NCBI GenBank assembly: GCA_023436825.1
Contig: JAEZHS010000246.1
Coordinates: 1-38,791, forward strand
Reading direction: 5' to 3'
DNA: 38,791 nt
Origin: Pseudomonadota bacterium
Lineage (GTDB): Bacteria; Pseudomonadota; Alphaproteobacteria; Reyranellales; Reyranellaceae
In this document: positions 26,592 through 33,780 of the stretch, one piece after another
Layout: each line of letters starts with the position of its first letter
Numbering within the stretch: position 1 is the stretch's first letter
Notes under the pieces: generated by a model
What the model was told of the DNA's origin: nothing
Database searches by the model: none
The model's input: only the letters and a program-made list of their open reading frames with translations
Made by a program: the position numbers and the translations under genes

Positions 26592-27360
26592 TCAATTGGC
26601 GAGGCCGGCGAGGCGCAGCCCCTTGGCCAGGGTGGCCCCATCCTCGGCCCGCCGATAGCTGAATGAGTTCTGCAAGTATGAACATCGCGGGGTTGAATCG
26701 AGGCGTCTCACGTTGGCGAGGCTCCGCCGGGCCTCGTCCTTGTTGCCGAGAAAGGCGTGTGCGGCGGCGGCCGACAAGCCAATTGGGGAGGTGGGAGGCG
26801 GCCTGGGTGGCACCCCGAGCCGCCTCCTCGAAGCGGGCCACGAACAGCAAGGCCATACCGAGATAGCCCTGCGCAAGGCCTTGTTCGAGACCCAGCGGAC
26901 TGATGGTCCTGGCGCGAGCAAGCTGCTCGATCGCCTGCGCCTGCTCGCCACAAAACTTGCTGACGGCTCCGCGTTGCGTCCAGACGTTTGCCAGATTCGG
27001 ATGAGGACCGTCGCCATCTCGCCGAACGACGCGGCGATGTCGTAGTCGCAGCAGATCCACGCCAGCGAGAATCCGGTAGCGCTCAACGCCCTGGCATCGC
27101 CCTGTCCGACCGCGGCCACCACTTGCGACAGGCGGCGGACTTCCGTGTCGGCCGACGACGGATCGAAGTCCCATCCCTGAAGCTTGCTGGCCGAATAGGT
27201 ATGCGTTGCAAGGCCGTAGGGCGTCCGGAAGTCCGGGGCCAGTTCGATGGCGCGATAAAAGTGGTCCCGCGCCTGCCTGTTGGCGTCCCTTCCGAACTGC
27301 CGGAAGAGGGCCAGGCCGCGCAGGAAATTGTCGTAGGCATCGAGGCTGGCGACCGGCTTG
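26592..27360 (-). pseudogene. Frameshifted C-terminal part of a TPR protein (adenylate-cyclase/CadC-associated type)
   Basis: Read on the minus strand from 27360, one frame gives VASLDAYDNFLRGLALFRQF, then HFYRAIELAPDFRTPYGLA and LSATGFSLAWICCDYDIAA. At about 27000 coding similarity passes to a second frame (HPNLANVWTQRGAVSKF; AIEQLARARTISPLGLE). At about 26790 it returns to the first (AAAAHAFLGNKDEARRSLAN), with one more short slip near 26700, and ends with SYRRAEDGATLAKGLRLAG and a stop. Consecutive TPR-like units in alternating frames show a recently decayed gene. Such TPR blocks with DAYDNFLRG and YRRAED...GLRLAGL are common in proteins with an N-terminal cyclase or winged-helix domain. 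That domain is missing here, so the family name is tentative. Confidence 0.6.
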
Positions 27361-27364
27361 CGCC

Positions 27365-27480
27365 TGGCCCGCCTACGGAGCCGCGAAGGCCGGCATCGTG
27401 CAGCTCAGTAAGAACTGCGGCTCGGCTTGGGCCAAGGAGAACATTCAGGTAAACAGGCCAGCGGCGCCTCGGATTTCATC
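27365..27480 (+). pseudogene. Short-chain dehydrogenase/reductase fragment
   Basis: The plus strand encodes AYGAAKAGIVQL, then AWAKENIQVN, the Y-x-x-x-K active-site helix and following strand of classical SDR oxidoreductases. The Rossmann N-terminus (G-x-x-x-G-x-G) is absent, and the C-terminal part loses similarity after about 27460. The fragment abuts the end of the TPR-protein remnant on the other strand within about 10 nt. Nothing further is recognised between 27480 and 27580. Confidence 0.6.
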
Positions 27481-27579
27481 ACCGAAGCCGACTCCCGGTC
27501 GATGGCGGCTTGCTCTGGGGTGCTTGACCCTCCTGCGCCAAGGCTTCTGAGGGTTCGCCCTGCATAGCGTGGCGCAAGG

Positions 27580-28287
27580 CTATTCCGCGGGCGGCACGAA
27601 CATGTAGCCGATGCCGCGCACCGTGCGGATGACGGTTGGCTTCTCCGGCGTCGGCTCGATCTTGCGCCGGATGCGGGTGATGCGCAGGTCGATGGCGCGG
27701 TCGAATGGGTCGCGGCTCCTGTGGCTGGTCGTCTCCAGCAGCCAGTCGCGTGACAGCGGACGGTTGGGGTTTTCGGCGAAGGTCTTCAGGATGTCGAACT
27801 CGCCCGAGGTGAGCGCCACGTCCTTGCCGGCATTGTCCAGGAGCTGGCGCTTGGGCAGGTCGAGCGTGTGCTGGCCCATGCGGACCCGCTCCAGCAGCGA
27901 CGGCGTCGACTTGTTGACGGAGCGGCGCAGCACGCTCTTGCAGCGTGCGAGAAGCTCGCGCGGCTCGTAGGGCTTGGCGACGTAGTCGTCGGCGCCACTC
28001 TCCAGCCCGAGCACCTTGTCCACGGAATCGCCCGCTGCAGTCAGCATGATGATGCCGACCCTGGTGCTGCTTTCGCGCAGCCAGCGGGCCAGCGCGAAAC
28101 CATCCTCCTGGCCGGGAAGCTGCACGTCGAGCAGGACGAGATCGGGCATGGCGCGCGAAATCTGCCGGCGCATCTGCGCGCCGTTCTCGACGGCGATCAC
28201 CTTGAGGTCGTGGTTCATCAGGTAGGTCTCGGCCGCCTTACGCTGAAACGCATCGTCCTCGACCAACAGAATGGAGGGTTGCAGCAT
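27580..28287 (-). CDS. OmpR/PhoB-type response regulator
   Basis: 235 aa from the ATG at 28285-28287; upstream in-frame starts would add a 41-residue tail unlike the family. The receiver domain (residues 1-120) starts SILLVEDD (acidic Asp11/Asp12), has the phospho-acceptor Asp54 in LVLLDVQLPG, Thr83 in MLTAAGD and Lys105 in YVAKPYEP. The winged-helix DNA-binding domain (about 140-232) contains LTSGEFDILKTFAENPNRPLSR and ends with RRKIEPTPEKPTVIRTVRGIGYMF. This is a DNA-binding transcription regulator. It is divergent from a hybrid kinase plus HPt protein, its probable phosphate donors, across a 293-bp AT-rich control region. Confidence 0.93.
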   Translation of the reverse strand: MLQPSILLVEDDAFQRKAAETYLMNHDLKVIAVENGAQMRRQISRAMPDLVLLDVQLPGQEDGFALARWLRESSTRVGIIMLTAAGDSVDKVLGLESGADDYVAKPYEPRELLARCKSVLRRSVNKSTPSLLERVRMGQHTLDLPKRQLLDNAGKDVALTSGEFDILKTFAENPNRPLSRDWLLETTSHRSRDPFDRAIDLRITRIRRKIEPTPEKPTVIRTVRGIGYMFVPPAE

Positions 28288-28580
28288 GACTTGATCCGAA
28301 ATAAATGTTTTCTCTAATTCCGACAAAATACCATGATTTCTCAACGAGATATAGCCGTTTCTTGATATATTTGATACAGTTCTTCGCCTAATTTGCCACA
28401 GGCGCAACACATGTCCTTCCCACCCTTAGAGCCGCGACCCGGGATCGTCTCTATCCCTAGTTCCAGCGATCCGGACTCTCTTGGGGACGGACGTTGCCGT
28501 GAGGCAAAGTCAGTCAGCCGATCGGCGCACGGGCAAGGACGACGAACTAGGCCGCCACGCCTCGGCGCGGGCGAAGGACG
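28288..28580. promoter_or_regulatory. Divergent control region of the phosphorelay
   Basis: This gap separates the response regulator from the hybrid kinase. The stretch 28300-28385 is much more AT-rich than its surroundings. It contains two adjacent 9-bp units, TTGATATAT (28362-28370) and TTGATACAG (28371-28379), the kind of tandem direct repeat that OmpR-type regulators bind. The kinase start is preceded by GAAGGACG. Promoter positions and autoregulation are inference. Confidence 0.4.
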
Positions 28581-30656
28581 ATGACTGTCATCGCGACTGA
28601 GCCGGCAGCCCAGGCTGAGCCAGCCGCGTCGGCGAGCCAAGAGGCCTTCGTCCGCGCCGAACTCATTCGCCGCCTGTTCGAGGGCTCGGCGCAGTCCCGT
28701 TACTTCTCCTTCGTCCTGTGGCCGGTGATCGCGGCGATCTACTGGCGCCAGATCGACCTGATCGAGCTCGCCGGGCCCTTCGCCGCCCACGTCGTCGTCA
28801 CCCTGGGATTCGATGTGCTGCGGCGGAACTTCAATCGCGCCAATCCGCCCGACGATGAGGTCGTCCGCTGGGGCTGGTGGTTCGCCGCGCTCTCTCTGCT
28901 GGCCGGCGCGTGCTGGGGTGTCGCGGGTTATATGCTCGCCTCCAAGGACTACGAGCTGCAGCGCATGTTGCTTGGCCTTGTGCTGCTGGCGACGATCACC
29001 ACGGCGGTGCCGATCCGCTCGGCGCATCCGCCGACCTTCTTCACCTTCGCCGGCGCGACGACGGCGCCGCTCCTGTTCGTGCTGCTGACCTCGGCCGAGC
29101 CGTTCTATCAACTCGTCGGCATCGCTGGCGGCGCCTATGTCGGCCATCTCATGGCCTATGTGCGCGACGTCCATCGCTGGCAGTACGACAACATCGCGCT
29201 CGCCTACCAGAAAGAGGATCTTGCCCGCCGCCTGCAGGTCGCCTACGACGAGGCGCGTCACGCGCGGGACATCGCCATCGGCGCTCAGCGTGACGCCGAG
29301 AGCGCCGACCAGGCGAAATCGACCTTCCTGGCCACGGTGAGCCACGAGATCCGTACGCCGATGAACGGCGTCCTGGGCATGATCGACGTCCTGGAACGCA
29401 CCGAGCTTTCGGTCGAGCAGCGCGAGGCGCTCAGCACCGTACGCTATTCGGCGTCGGCCCTGTTGCGCATCATCGATGACATCCTGGACTTCTCCAAGAT
29501 CGAAGCCGGCCGCCTCGACCTGGAGCAGATCGAGCTGTCGACCGTCGAGCTGATCGAGGGAGCGGCCGAGACGCTGGCGCCGCACGCGGTGGCCAAGGGG
29601 CTGAGTCTCGTCGCCTATGTCGCCGCCGACGTGCCCGATCGCGTGGTCGGCGATCCGCTGCGCCTGCAGCAGATCCTGTTCAACCTGCTGGGCAACGCCA
29701 TCAAGTTCACCGAGGCGGGCTCGGTGCGGCTGTCGCTCGAGAATGCCGGCGACGGCCTGCTGCGCATCAGGGTCGCCGATACCGGCATCGGCCTCACCGA
29801 GGAGCAGCGCAATCGCCTGTTCCAGCCGTTCGTGCAGGCCGACAGCTCGACCACGCGCCGCTTCGGCGGCACCGGGCTCGGCCTGTCGATCGTGCGCCGC
29901 CTCGCCGAAGCCATGCAGGGCGGAGTCGAGGTCTCGAGCAAGCCGGGCGAGGGCTCGACTTTCATCGTCACCGTGCGGCTGGGCTCGGCGGTTCCTGCGA
30001 GCCGCGGCGAGTCGATGCTGCGCGGCCTGTCTCTTGCCGTCGCCCTGCCAGATGCCGACGAAGCCTGCGCCATCGCCCGCTATCTCGCGGATGCGGGCGC
30101 CGAAGTGGCCATCCATCCGGATGACAATTTCGTCGGCATTCTCGTCGCGAACCCCCGTGCGGAGATCTACCTGCCGCGGCCCTATCGCCGCGATGCTCTG
30201 GTGCGCGCCGTCGCCCGTGCGGTGGGCCGGGCGACCGATGCCGTGGCGGTCGCGCCGCCCTGCGCAGCGCCGCTCAATGGCCGCGTGCTGGTGGTCGACG
30301 ACAATTCGGTCAACCGCAAGATCCTGGCGCGACAGCTCGAGATGGCCGGCGCCACGACCGATTCGGCATCGGGCGGCGAGGAGGCGCTCGAGCTGTGGCG
30401 CACGGGTCGCTACGACCTGGTGCTGGCCGATCTGCAGATGCCGACCATGGACGGCTTCGAGCTGGCCCGTCGCATCCGCGCCAGCGAAGCGGCCGAGCGC
30501 AGGGCGCGTACGCCGATCCTGGCCGTCACCGCCAGCACGCTCGAAGACCAGGAGCAGAGGAGCCGGGCGGTCGGCATGGACGGCTTCATCACCAAGCCGA
30601 TCGGCATCGAGCAGTTGCGGGCCACGCTCGATGTCTGGCTGAAAGGCGTCAAATGA
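28581..30656 (+). CDS. Hybrid sensor histidine kinase (membrane, HisKA-HATPase-REC)
   Basis: 691 aa. The N-terminal ~190 residues contain about six hydrophobic segments (FVLWPVIAAIYW; WWFAALSLLAGACWGVAGYML; FAGATTAPLLFVLL), a membrane sensor with no large periplasmic loop. A short coiled linker leads to HisKA with the phosphorylated His255 in FLATVSHEIRTPMNG. The ATPase domain has the N box LLGNAIKFTE, G1 VADTGIGL, F box LFQPFVQADSSTTRRFGGTG and G2 GLGLSIVRRL. The C-terminal receiver (about 565-690) begins VLVVDDNSVNRKI and has Asp617 in LVLADLQMPTMDG. The ATG has GAAGGACG upstream. The stop overlaps the HPt gene start (ATGA). The overall plan is of the BarA/TorS class, in which the receiver passes phosphate through an HPt domain. 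The stimulus is unknown. Confidence 0.95.
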   Translation: MTVIATEPAAQAEPAASASQEAFVRAELIRRLFEGSAQSRYFSFVLWPVIAAIYWRQIDLIELAGPFAAHVVVTLGFDVLRRNFNRANPPDDEVVRWGWWFAALSLLAGACWGVAGYMLASKDYELQRMLLGLVLLATITTAVPIRSAHPPTFFTFAGATTAPLLFVLLTSAEPFYQLVGIAGGAYVGHLMAYVRDVHRWQYDNIALAYQKEDLARRLQVAYDEARHARDIAIGAQRDAESADQAKSTFLATVSHEIRTPMNGVLGMIDVLERTELSVEQREALSTVRYSASALLRIIDDILDFSKIEAGRLDLEQIELSTVELIEGAAETLAPHAVAKGLSLVAYVAADVPDRVVGDPLRLQQILFNLLGNAIKFTEAGSVRLSLENAGDGLLRIRVADTGIGLTEEQRNRLFQPFVQADSSTTRRFGGTGLGLSIVRRLAEAMQGGVEVSSKPGEGSTFIVTVRLGSAVPASRGESMLRGLSLAVALPDADEACAIARYLADAGAEVAIHPDDNFVGILVANPRAEIYLPRPYRRDALVRAVARAVGRATDAVAVAPPCAAPLNGRVLVVDDNSVNRKILARQLEMAGATTDSASGGEEALELWRTGRYDLVLADLQMPTMDGFELARRIRASEAAERRARTPILAVTASTLEDQEQRSRAVGMDGFITKPIGIEQLRATLDVWLKGVK

Positions 30657-30994
30657 ACCAAAGCCCCTACCAGGCCTATGATCGCGACAAGCTCGTCGAA
30701 CTGTTCGGCGACGATCCGCGGACCCTGGCCGAGGTCGAGCGCGAGTTTTTAGACACCGCCCGCGAGGCGGCGCGCGAGATCACTGGCACCGACGACTTCA
30801 CGATGATTGCCCGCGCCGCCCATCGCCTGAAGGGCGCTTCGGGCATGATCGGCGCGCTCGCGCTGCGCCGGATCGCCGAGGCCATCGAACGGGCGGCGAA
30901 GGCGGAGGACCTGTCGACCGTGCGGCGCCTGCGCGAGATGTTCGACCCCGAGGTCCGCCGCGTCGCCGAGCAGGCGGGGGTTCCGGTAGATTAA
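30653..30994 (+). CDS. HPt phosphotransfer protein
   Basis: 113 aa, starting in the stop of the kinase gene (ATGA at 30653-30656). It is a small four-helix histidine phosphotransfer domain with phospho-acceptor His57 in AAHRLKGASGMIGA, the canonical H-x-L-K-G-x-S motif. It can carry phosphate from the kinase receiver (Asp617) to the response regulator (Asp54) encoded divergently. No other domain and no signal peptide are seen. A 9-bp hairpin follows its stop by 8 nt. Confidence 0.93.
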   Translation: MNQSPYQAYDRDKLVELFGDDPRTLAEVEREFLDTAREAAREITGTDDFTMIARAAHRLKGASGMIGALALRRIAEAIERAAKAEDLSTVRRLREMFDPEVRRVAEQAGVPVD

Positions 30995-31002
30995 TCACGC
31001 TC

Positions 31003-31024
31003 TTCCGGACCGCGCGGTCCGGAA
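31003..31024. terminator. Hairpin between convergent genes
   Basis: TTCCGGACC (31003-31011), loop GCGC, GGTCCGGAA (31016-31024) form a perfect 9-bp stem between the HPt stop and the convergent thioesterase stop. No clear T-run follows on either strand, so it is a probable but non-canonical bidirectional terminator. Confidence 0.55.
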
Positions 31025-31034
31025 AAGTCGCGGG

Positions 31035-31049
31035 ATATAACTATAGTTG
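31035..31049 (+). repeat. 15-bp repeat, copy 1 (inverted relative to copy at 35731)
   Basis: ATATAACTATAGTTG here is the exact reverse complement of 35731-35745. The core AACTATAGTT is itself palindromic. This AT-rich word stands out in high-GC sequence. The copy spans the stop region of the thioesterase gene. Confidence 0.5.
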
Positions 31050-31943
31050 GTTGTCGCGCGGCCGCAGCTTTATGGTCGCCGAATAGGATAGGAGCTTGCG
31101 GCCGTCCTGCTCGAGCAAGCCGCGCACGAAGGCGAGCGACTTGCCATGGCGCGGCACCTCGACACGGGTCGTGATCGGCGCAGTAGACGTGCCGGCCGCT
31201 AAGAACTCGGCGGCGAAGGCCACGGTTGATGGCGCCATGCCGGTGATGATCCCGGCAGCGCGCGTCACCGCCGAATCGGCGAAGCTCATCATGCAGCCGC
31301 CGTGCAGCACGCCGCCCGAGTTGCACATGTGCGGCAGGGTGGGCTGGACCAGCGAGGCGCCGTCGCTCTCCTTGCGGGCGTAGGAGGGGCCGATATGGCG
31401 GGAGTAGACGCTGGCGTTCGACAGCAGATCGAAACCGGCGGGCACGCTCTGGGTGACGAGCGCCGGCCGGACGGCGGCCGACGCGTCCTTGCGCTCCATC
31501 GCCTTGGCGCGCGGCACGTGACGGCACACGCCCGACCACAGCGCGATGGTCTTGCCCTGCTGGCTGATGCTGCCGCGCGCGAAGGCGAGGCGGCCGGTCA
31601 CCTGCAACGGCTCGCCGCTCGCCTCGAGCGGCAGCCCGACGCGGCCGGCGTCGAGGAATTCCACGGCGATGCTCACCGTCACGGCGAAGGCGGTGTTGGT
31701 GCCGCCATCGGCGGCGCGCCCGGCGACCAGGCAGAGCGCATAGTCGGCGAAGGTGAGCGTGGCGCCGCCATGCACGCCGCCGGCGTAGTTGCCGTGCCGC
31801 TCGTGCGTCGGCAGCACGCAATGCACGCTGCCGGCTTGGCGCGCGTCGCCCTCGATGCGGTAGTAGAAGGGCCCGATGTGATCCTCGAAGGGATCGGGCG
31901 GCACGAAGACCGAGTAACTGCCGAGGTCGATGGAATCGGGCAT
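31041..31943 (-). CDS. Tandem hotdog acyl-CoA thioesterase (PaaI/4HBT-like)
   Basis: 300 aa. Two hotdog domains are joined in one chain. The first (about 40-145) has the loop-helix NYAGGVHGGATLTFADYAL, and the second (about 190-290) has SGGVLHGGCMMSFADSAV. The H-G-G-x-x-x-x-x-A-D pattern is the active-site helix of PaaI-type thioesterases, which release CoA from acyl- or phenylacetyl-CoA-type thioesters in the cytoplasm. The ATG at 31941-31943 lacks a good Shine-Dalgarno on the minus strand. It is divergent from the enoyl-CoA hydratase gene across 82 bp, so the two may share a control region and a CoA-ester substrate pool. Confidence 0.87.
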   Translation of the reverse strand: MPDSIDLGSYSVFVPPDPFEDHIGPFYYRIEGDARQAGSVHCVLPTHERHGNYAGGVHGGATLTFADYALCLVAGRAADGGTNTAFAVTVSIAVEFLDAGRVGLPLEASGEPLQVTGRLAFARGSISQQGKTIALWSGVCRHVPRAKAMERKDASAAVRPALVTQSVPAGFDLLSNASVYSRHIGPSYARKESDGASLVQPTLPHMCNSGGVLHGGCMMSFADSAVTRAAGIITGMAPSTVAFAAEFLAAGTSTAPITTRVEVPRHGKSLAFVRGLLEQDGRKLLSYSATIKLRPRDNQL

Positions 31944-32025
31944 CCGGAGGCTCTTGTGAAGCTTTGCTGCGGCGCTCTAATAGATGAAATTCCCCCACCG
32001 ACAAAGAGCCACGGAGCGAAACGTC

Positions 32026-32811
32026 ATGGCGTCAGGCGTGCATAAGGTCGACATTTCCTGGGATCGCCGGCCCGGTGGCACGGTCGCCAACGTCGTGTTC
32101 GACAATTCGCGCAAGCTGAACGTGGTCAATCCACCGGCATTGCTCGATCTCACCGAAGCCTTCCTGGGGCTGGCGCGCGAGGACGATCTGCGCGCCGTGG
32201 TCTTCTCCGGCGCCGGCGGTCGCGCCTTCATCGGTGGCGCCGACATCAACTACATGACCAGCATGAAGAGCTCGGAAGACGGCCGCGCCTTCATCACCAT
32301 GATCCACAAGCTCTGCCAGGCCATTCGCGACTGTCCCGTGCCGGTGATCTGCCGCATGGAAGGCTACACCTTGGGCGGCGGGCTCGAAGTGGCGGCGGCC
32401 TGCGACATGCGCATCGCCGCCGACAACGCCTTCTTCGGCATGCCCGAGGTGAGGGTCGGCATACCGTCGGTGGTCGAGGCGGCGCTGCTGCCGCGCCTGA
32501 TCGGCTGGGGCCGCACCTCATGGCTGCTCATGACGGCGGAGAACATCGACGCCGCCACGGCCGACCGCTGGGGCCTGGTCGAGCAGGTGGTGCCCGCCGC
32601 CAGGCTCGATGCGGCGATCGAGCGTTGTGTCGCCTCGATCGTCGAGGCCACGCCCAAGGCGGTGCGGGCGCAGAAGCGGCTGATGCGGCGCTGGGAGCGA
32701 CTGCCGCTCGACGAGGCGGTGCAGGCCGGCATCGACGCCTTCGCCCAGTCGGTCGCCGACGGCGAGCACATCGAGCGCATGGGCGCGTTCGTCAATCGCA
32801 AGAAGAAGTAA
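32026..32811 (+). CDS. Enoyl-CoA hydratase/isomerase (crotonase) family protein
   Basis: 261 aa from the ATG at 32026 (ACGGAG ribosome site); an in-frame ATG at 31984 has no ribosome site and adds 14 atypical residues. The crotonase fold shows the first oxyanion-hole block GRAFIGGADINYM and the second TLGGGLEVAAACDMRI. Two candidate acid residues, Glu121 (GGGLE) and Glu141 (MPEV), align with the catalytic glutamates of enoyl-CoA hydratases. The loop after it (GIPSVVEAALLPRLIG) differs from the usual P-x-A-G-G-T-Q, as in a distinct subfamily, so the reaction may be hydration or a related step. It is the first of three co-directional genes (gaps of 5 and 4 nt), suggesting a catabolic operon for a CoA-linked acid. 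Confidence 0.9.
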   Translation: MASGVHKVDISWDRRPGGTVANVVFDNSRKLNVVNPPALLDLTEAFLGLAREDDLRAVVFSGAGGRAFIGGADINYMTSMKSSEDGRAFITMIHKLCQAIRDCPVPVICRMEGYTLGGGLEVAAACDMRIAADNAFFGMPEVRVGIPSVVEAALLPRLIGWGRTSWLLMTAENIDAATADRWGLVEQVVPAARLDAAIERCVASIVEATPKAVRAQKRLMRRWERLPLDEAVQAGIDAFAQSVADGEHIERMGAFVNRKKK

Positions 32812-32816
32812 GAGTC

Positions 32817-33776
32817 ATGCTGGATCGCCGTCGGTTCGTCCTGTCCACCGCCGCCCTTGCGGCCCCAGGGGCCGCCTTCGCCCAGGCTTGGCCGAGCAAG
32901 CAGATCAGCCTGGTGATCCTGTTCGCCGCCGGCAGCGGTACCGACACCATGGCGCGCATCTTCGCCGAGAAGCTTTCAGCCCAGACCGGCCAGCCCGTGG
33001 TCGTCGACAACAAGCCGGGCGGCAACGGCACCATCGCCGGCGCCTTCGTGGCGCGTGCCGCCGCCGACGGCCACACGCTGATGTTCACCTCGAACACCTC
33101 GCACGCCGCGGCGCCGGCGCTGGTCAAGAACATGCCGTACGATCCGGTCAAGGACTTCGAATGCGTCGGCCTGATCGGACTGGTGCCGTTCGTCGTGGTC
33201 GCCAATCCCAACGCGCCGTTCAACAACGTCAAGGAGCTGGTGGCCTACGCCAAGGCCAATCCCGGCAAGCTCTCCTTCGGCAGCGGCAACAGCACCGGCG
33301 TGGTGGCGGGCGAGACGCTGAAGCGCATGGCCGGCATCGACGTCCTGCACGTGCCCTACAAGAGCGTGCCGCCGGCGCTCAACGACACGCTGAGCGGCAC
33401 GGTGAACTACCTCTTCTCCGACGTCGGCACGGTGCTGCCCCACGTCAAGGGCGGCCGCGCCAAGGCGATCACCTCGATCTCGAGCCAGCGCTCACCCAAC
33501 CTGCCCGACCTGCCGACGTTGCGCGAGCAGGGCATCGATTTCGACCTGGACGGCTGGTACGCCATCTTCGCACCGGCGAGGACGCCGCGACCGGTCGTCG
33601 ACAAGCTGAACGCCATCATGCGCGAGGAATATTCCAGGCCGGAGATGCAGCAGCGCATGGCCGACATCAACATCATCCTGAAGCTCGGCTCGCCGGAAGA
33701 CCTGCTCGCCTTCCAGAAGGCCGAGATCGATAAGTGGCTGAAGCTGGCCGGCGAAGCCGGCATCCAACCGGAGTAG
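32817..33776 (+). CDS. Bug/TctC-family periplasmic solute-binding protein
   Basis: 319 aa. The N-terminus MLDRRRFVLSTAALAAPGAAFAQ is a signal peptide with a Tat-like R-R-x-F-V and a likely cut after A-F-A. The mature protein has ISLVILFAAGSGTDTMAR (ligand-pocket loop), NKPGGNGTIAGAFV, MPYDPVKDFECVGLI and VPYKSVPPALNDTLSG. The conserved late block APARTPRPVVDKLN and the end DKWLKLAGEAGI follow. The length is normal. Such proteins bind carboxylated compounds for tripartite tricarboxylate transporters or act as orphan sensors; no TctA/TctB genes are seen nearby. It lies 5 nt after the hydratase gene and 4 nt before the AtuA-family gene, so it probably supplies the substrate of that pathway. Confidence 0.93.
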   Translation: MLDRRRFVLSTAALAAPGAAFAQAWPSKQISLVILFAAGSGTDTMARIFAEKLSAQTGQPVVVDNKPGGNGTIAGAFVARAAADGHTLMFTSNTSHAAAPALVKNMPYDPVKDFECVGLIGLVPFVVVANPNAPFNNVKELVAYAKANPGKLSFGSGNSTGVVAGETLKRMAGIDVLHVPYKSVPPALNDTLSGTVNYLFSDVGTVLPHVKGGRAKAITSISSQRSPNLPDLPTLREQGIDFDLDGWYAIFAPARTPRPVVDKLNAIMREEYSRPEMQQRMADINIILKLGSPEDLLAFQKAEIDKWLKLAGEAGIQPE

Positions 33777-33780
33777 GCTC

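Noticed and set aside
27550..27561. AGGG-TTCG-CCCT mini-hairpin as terminator of the response regulator gene
   Set aside because: The stem is only 4 bp and no T-run follows on the minus strand.
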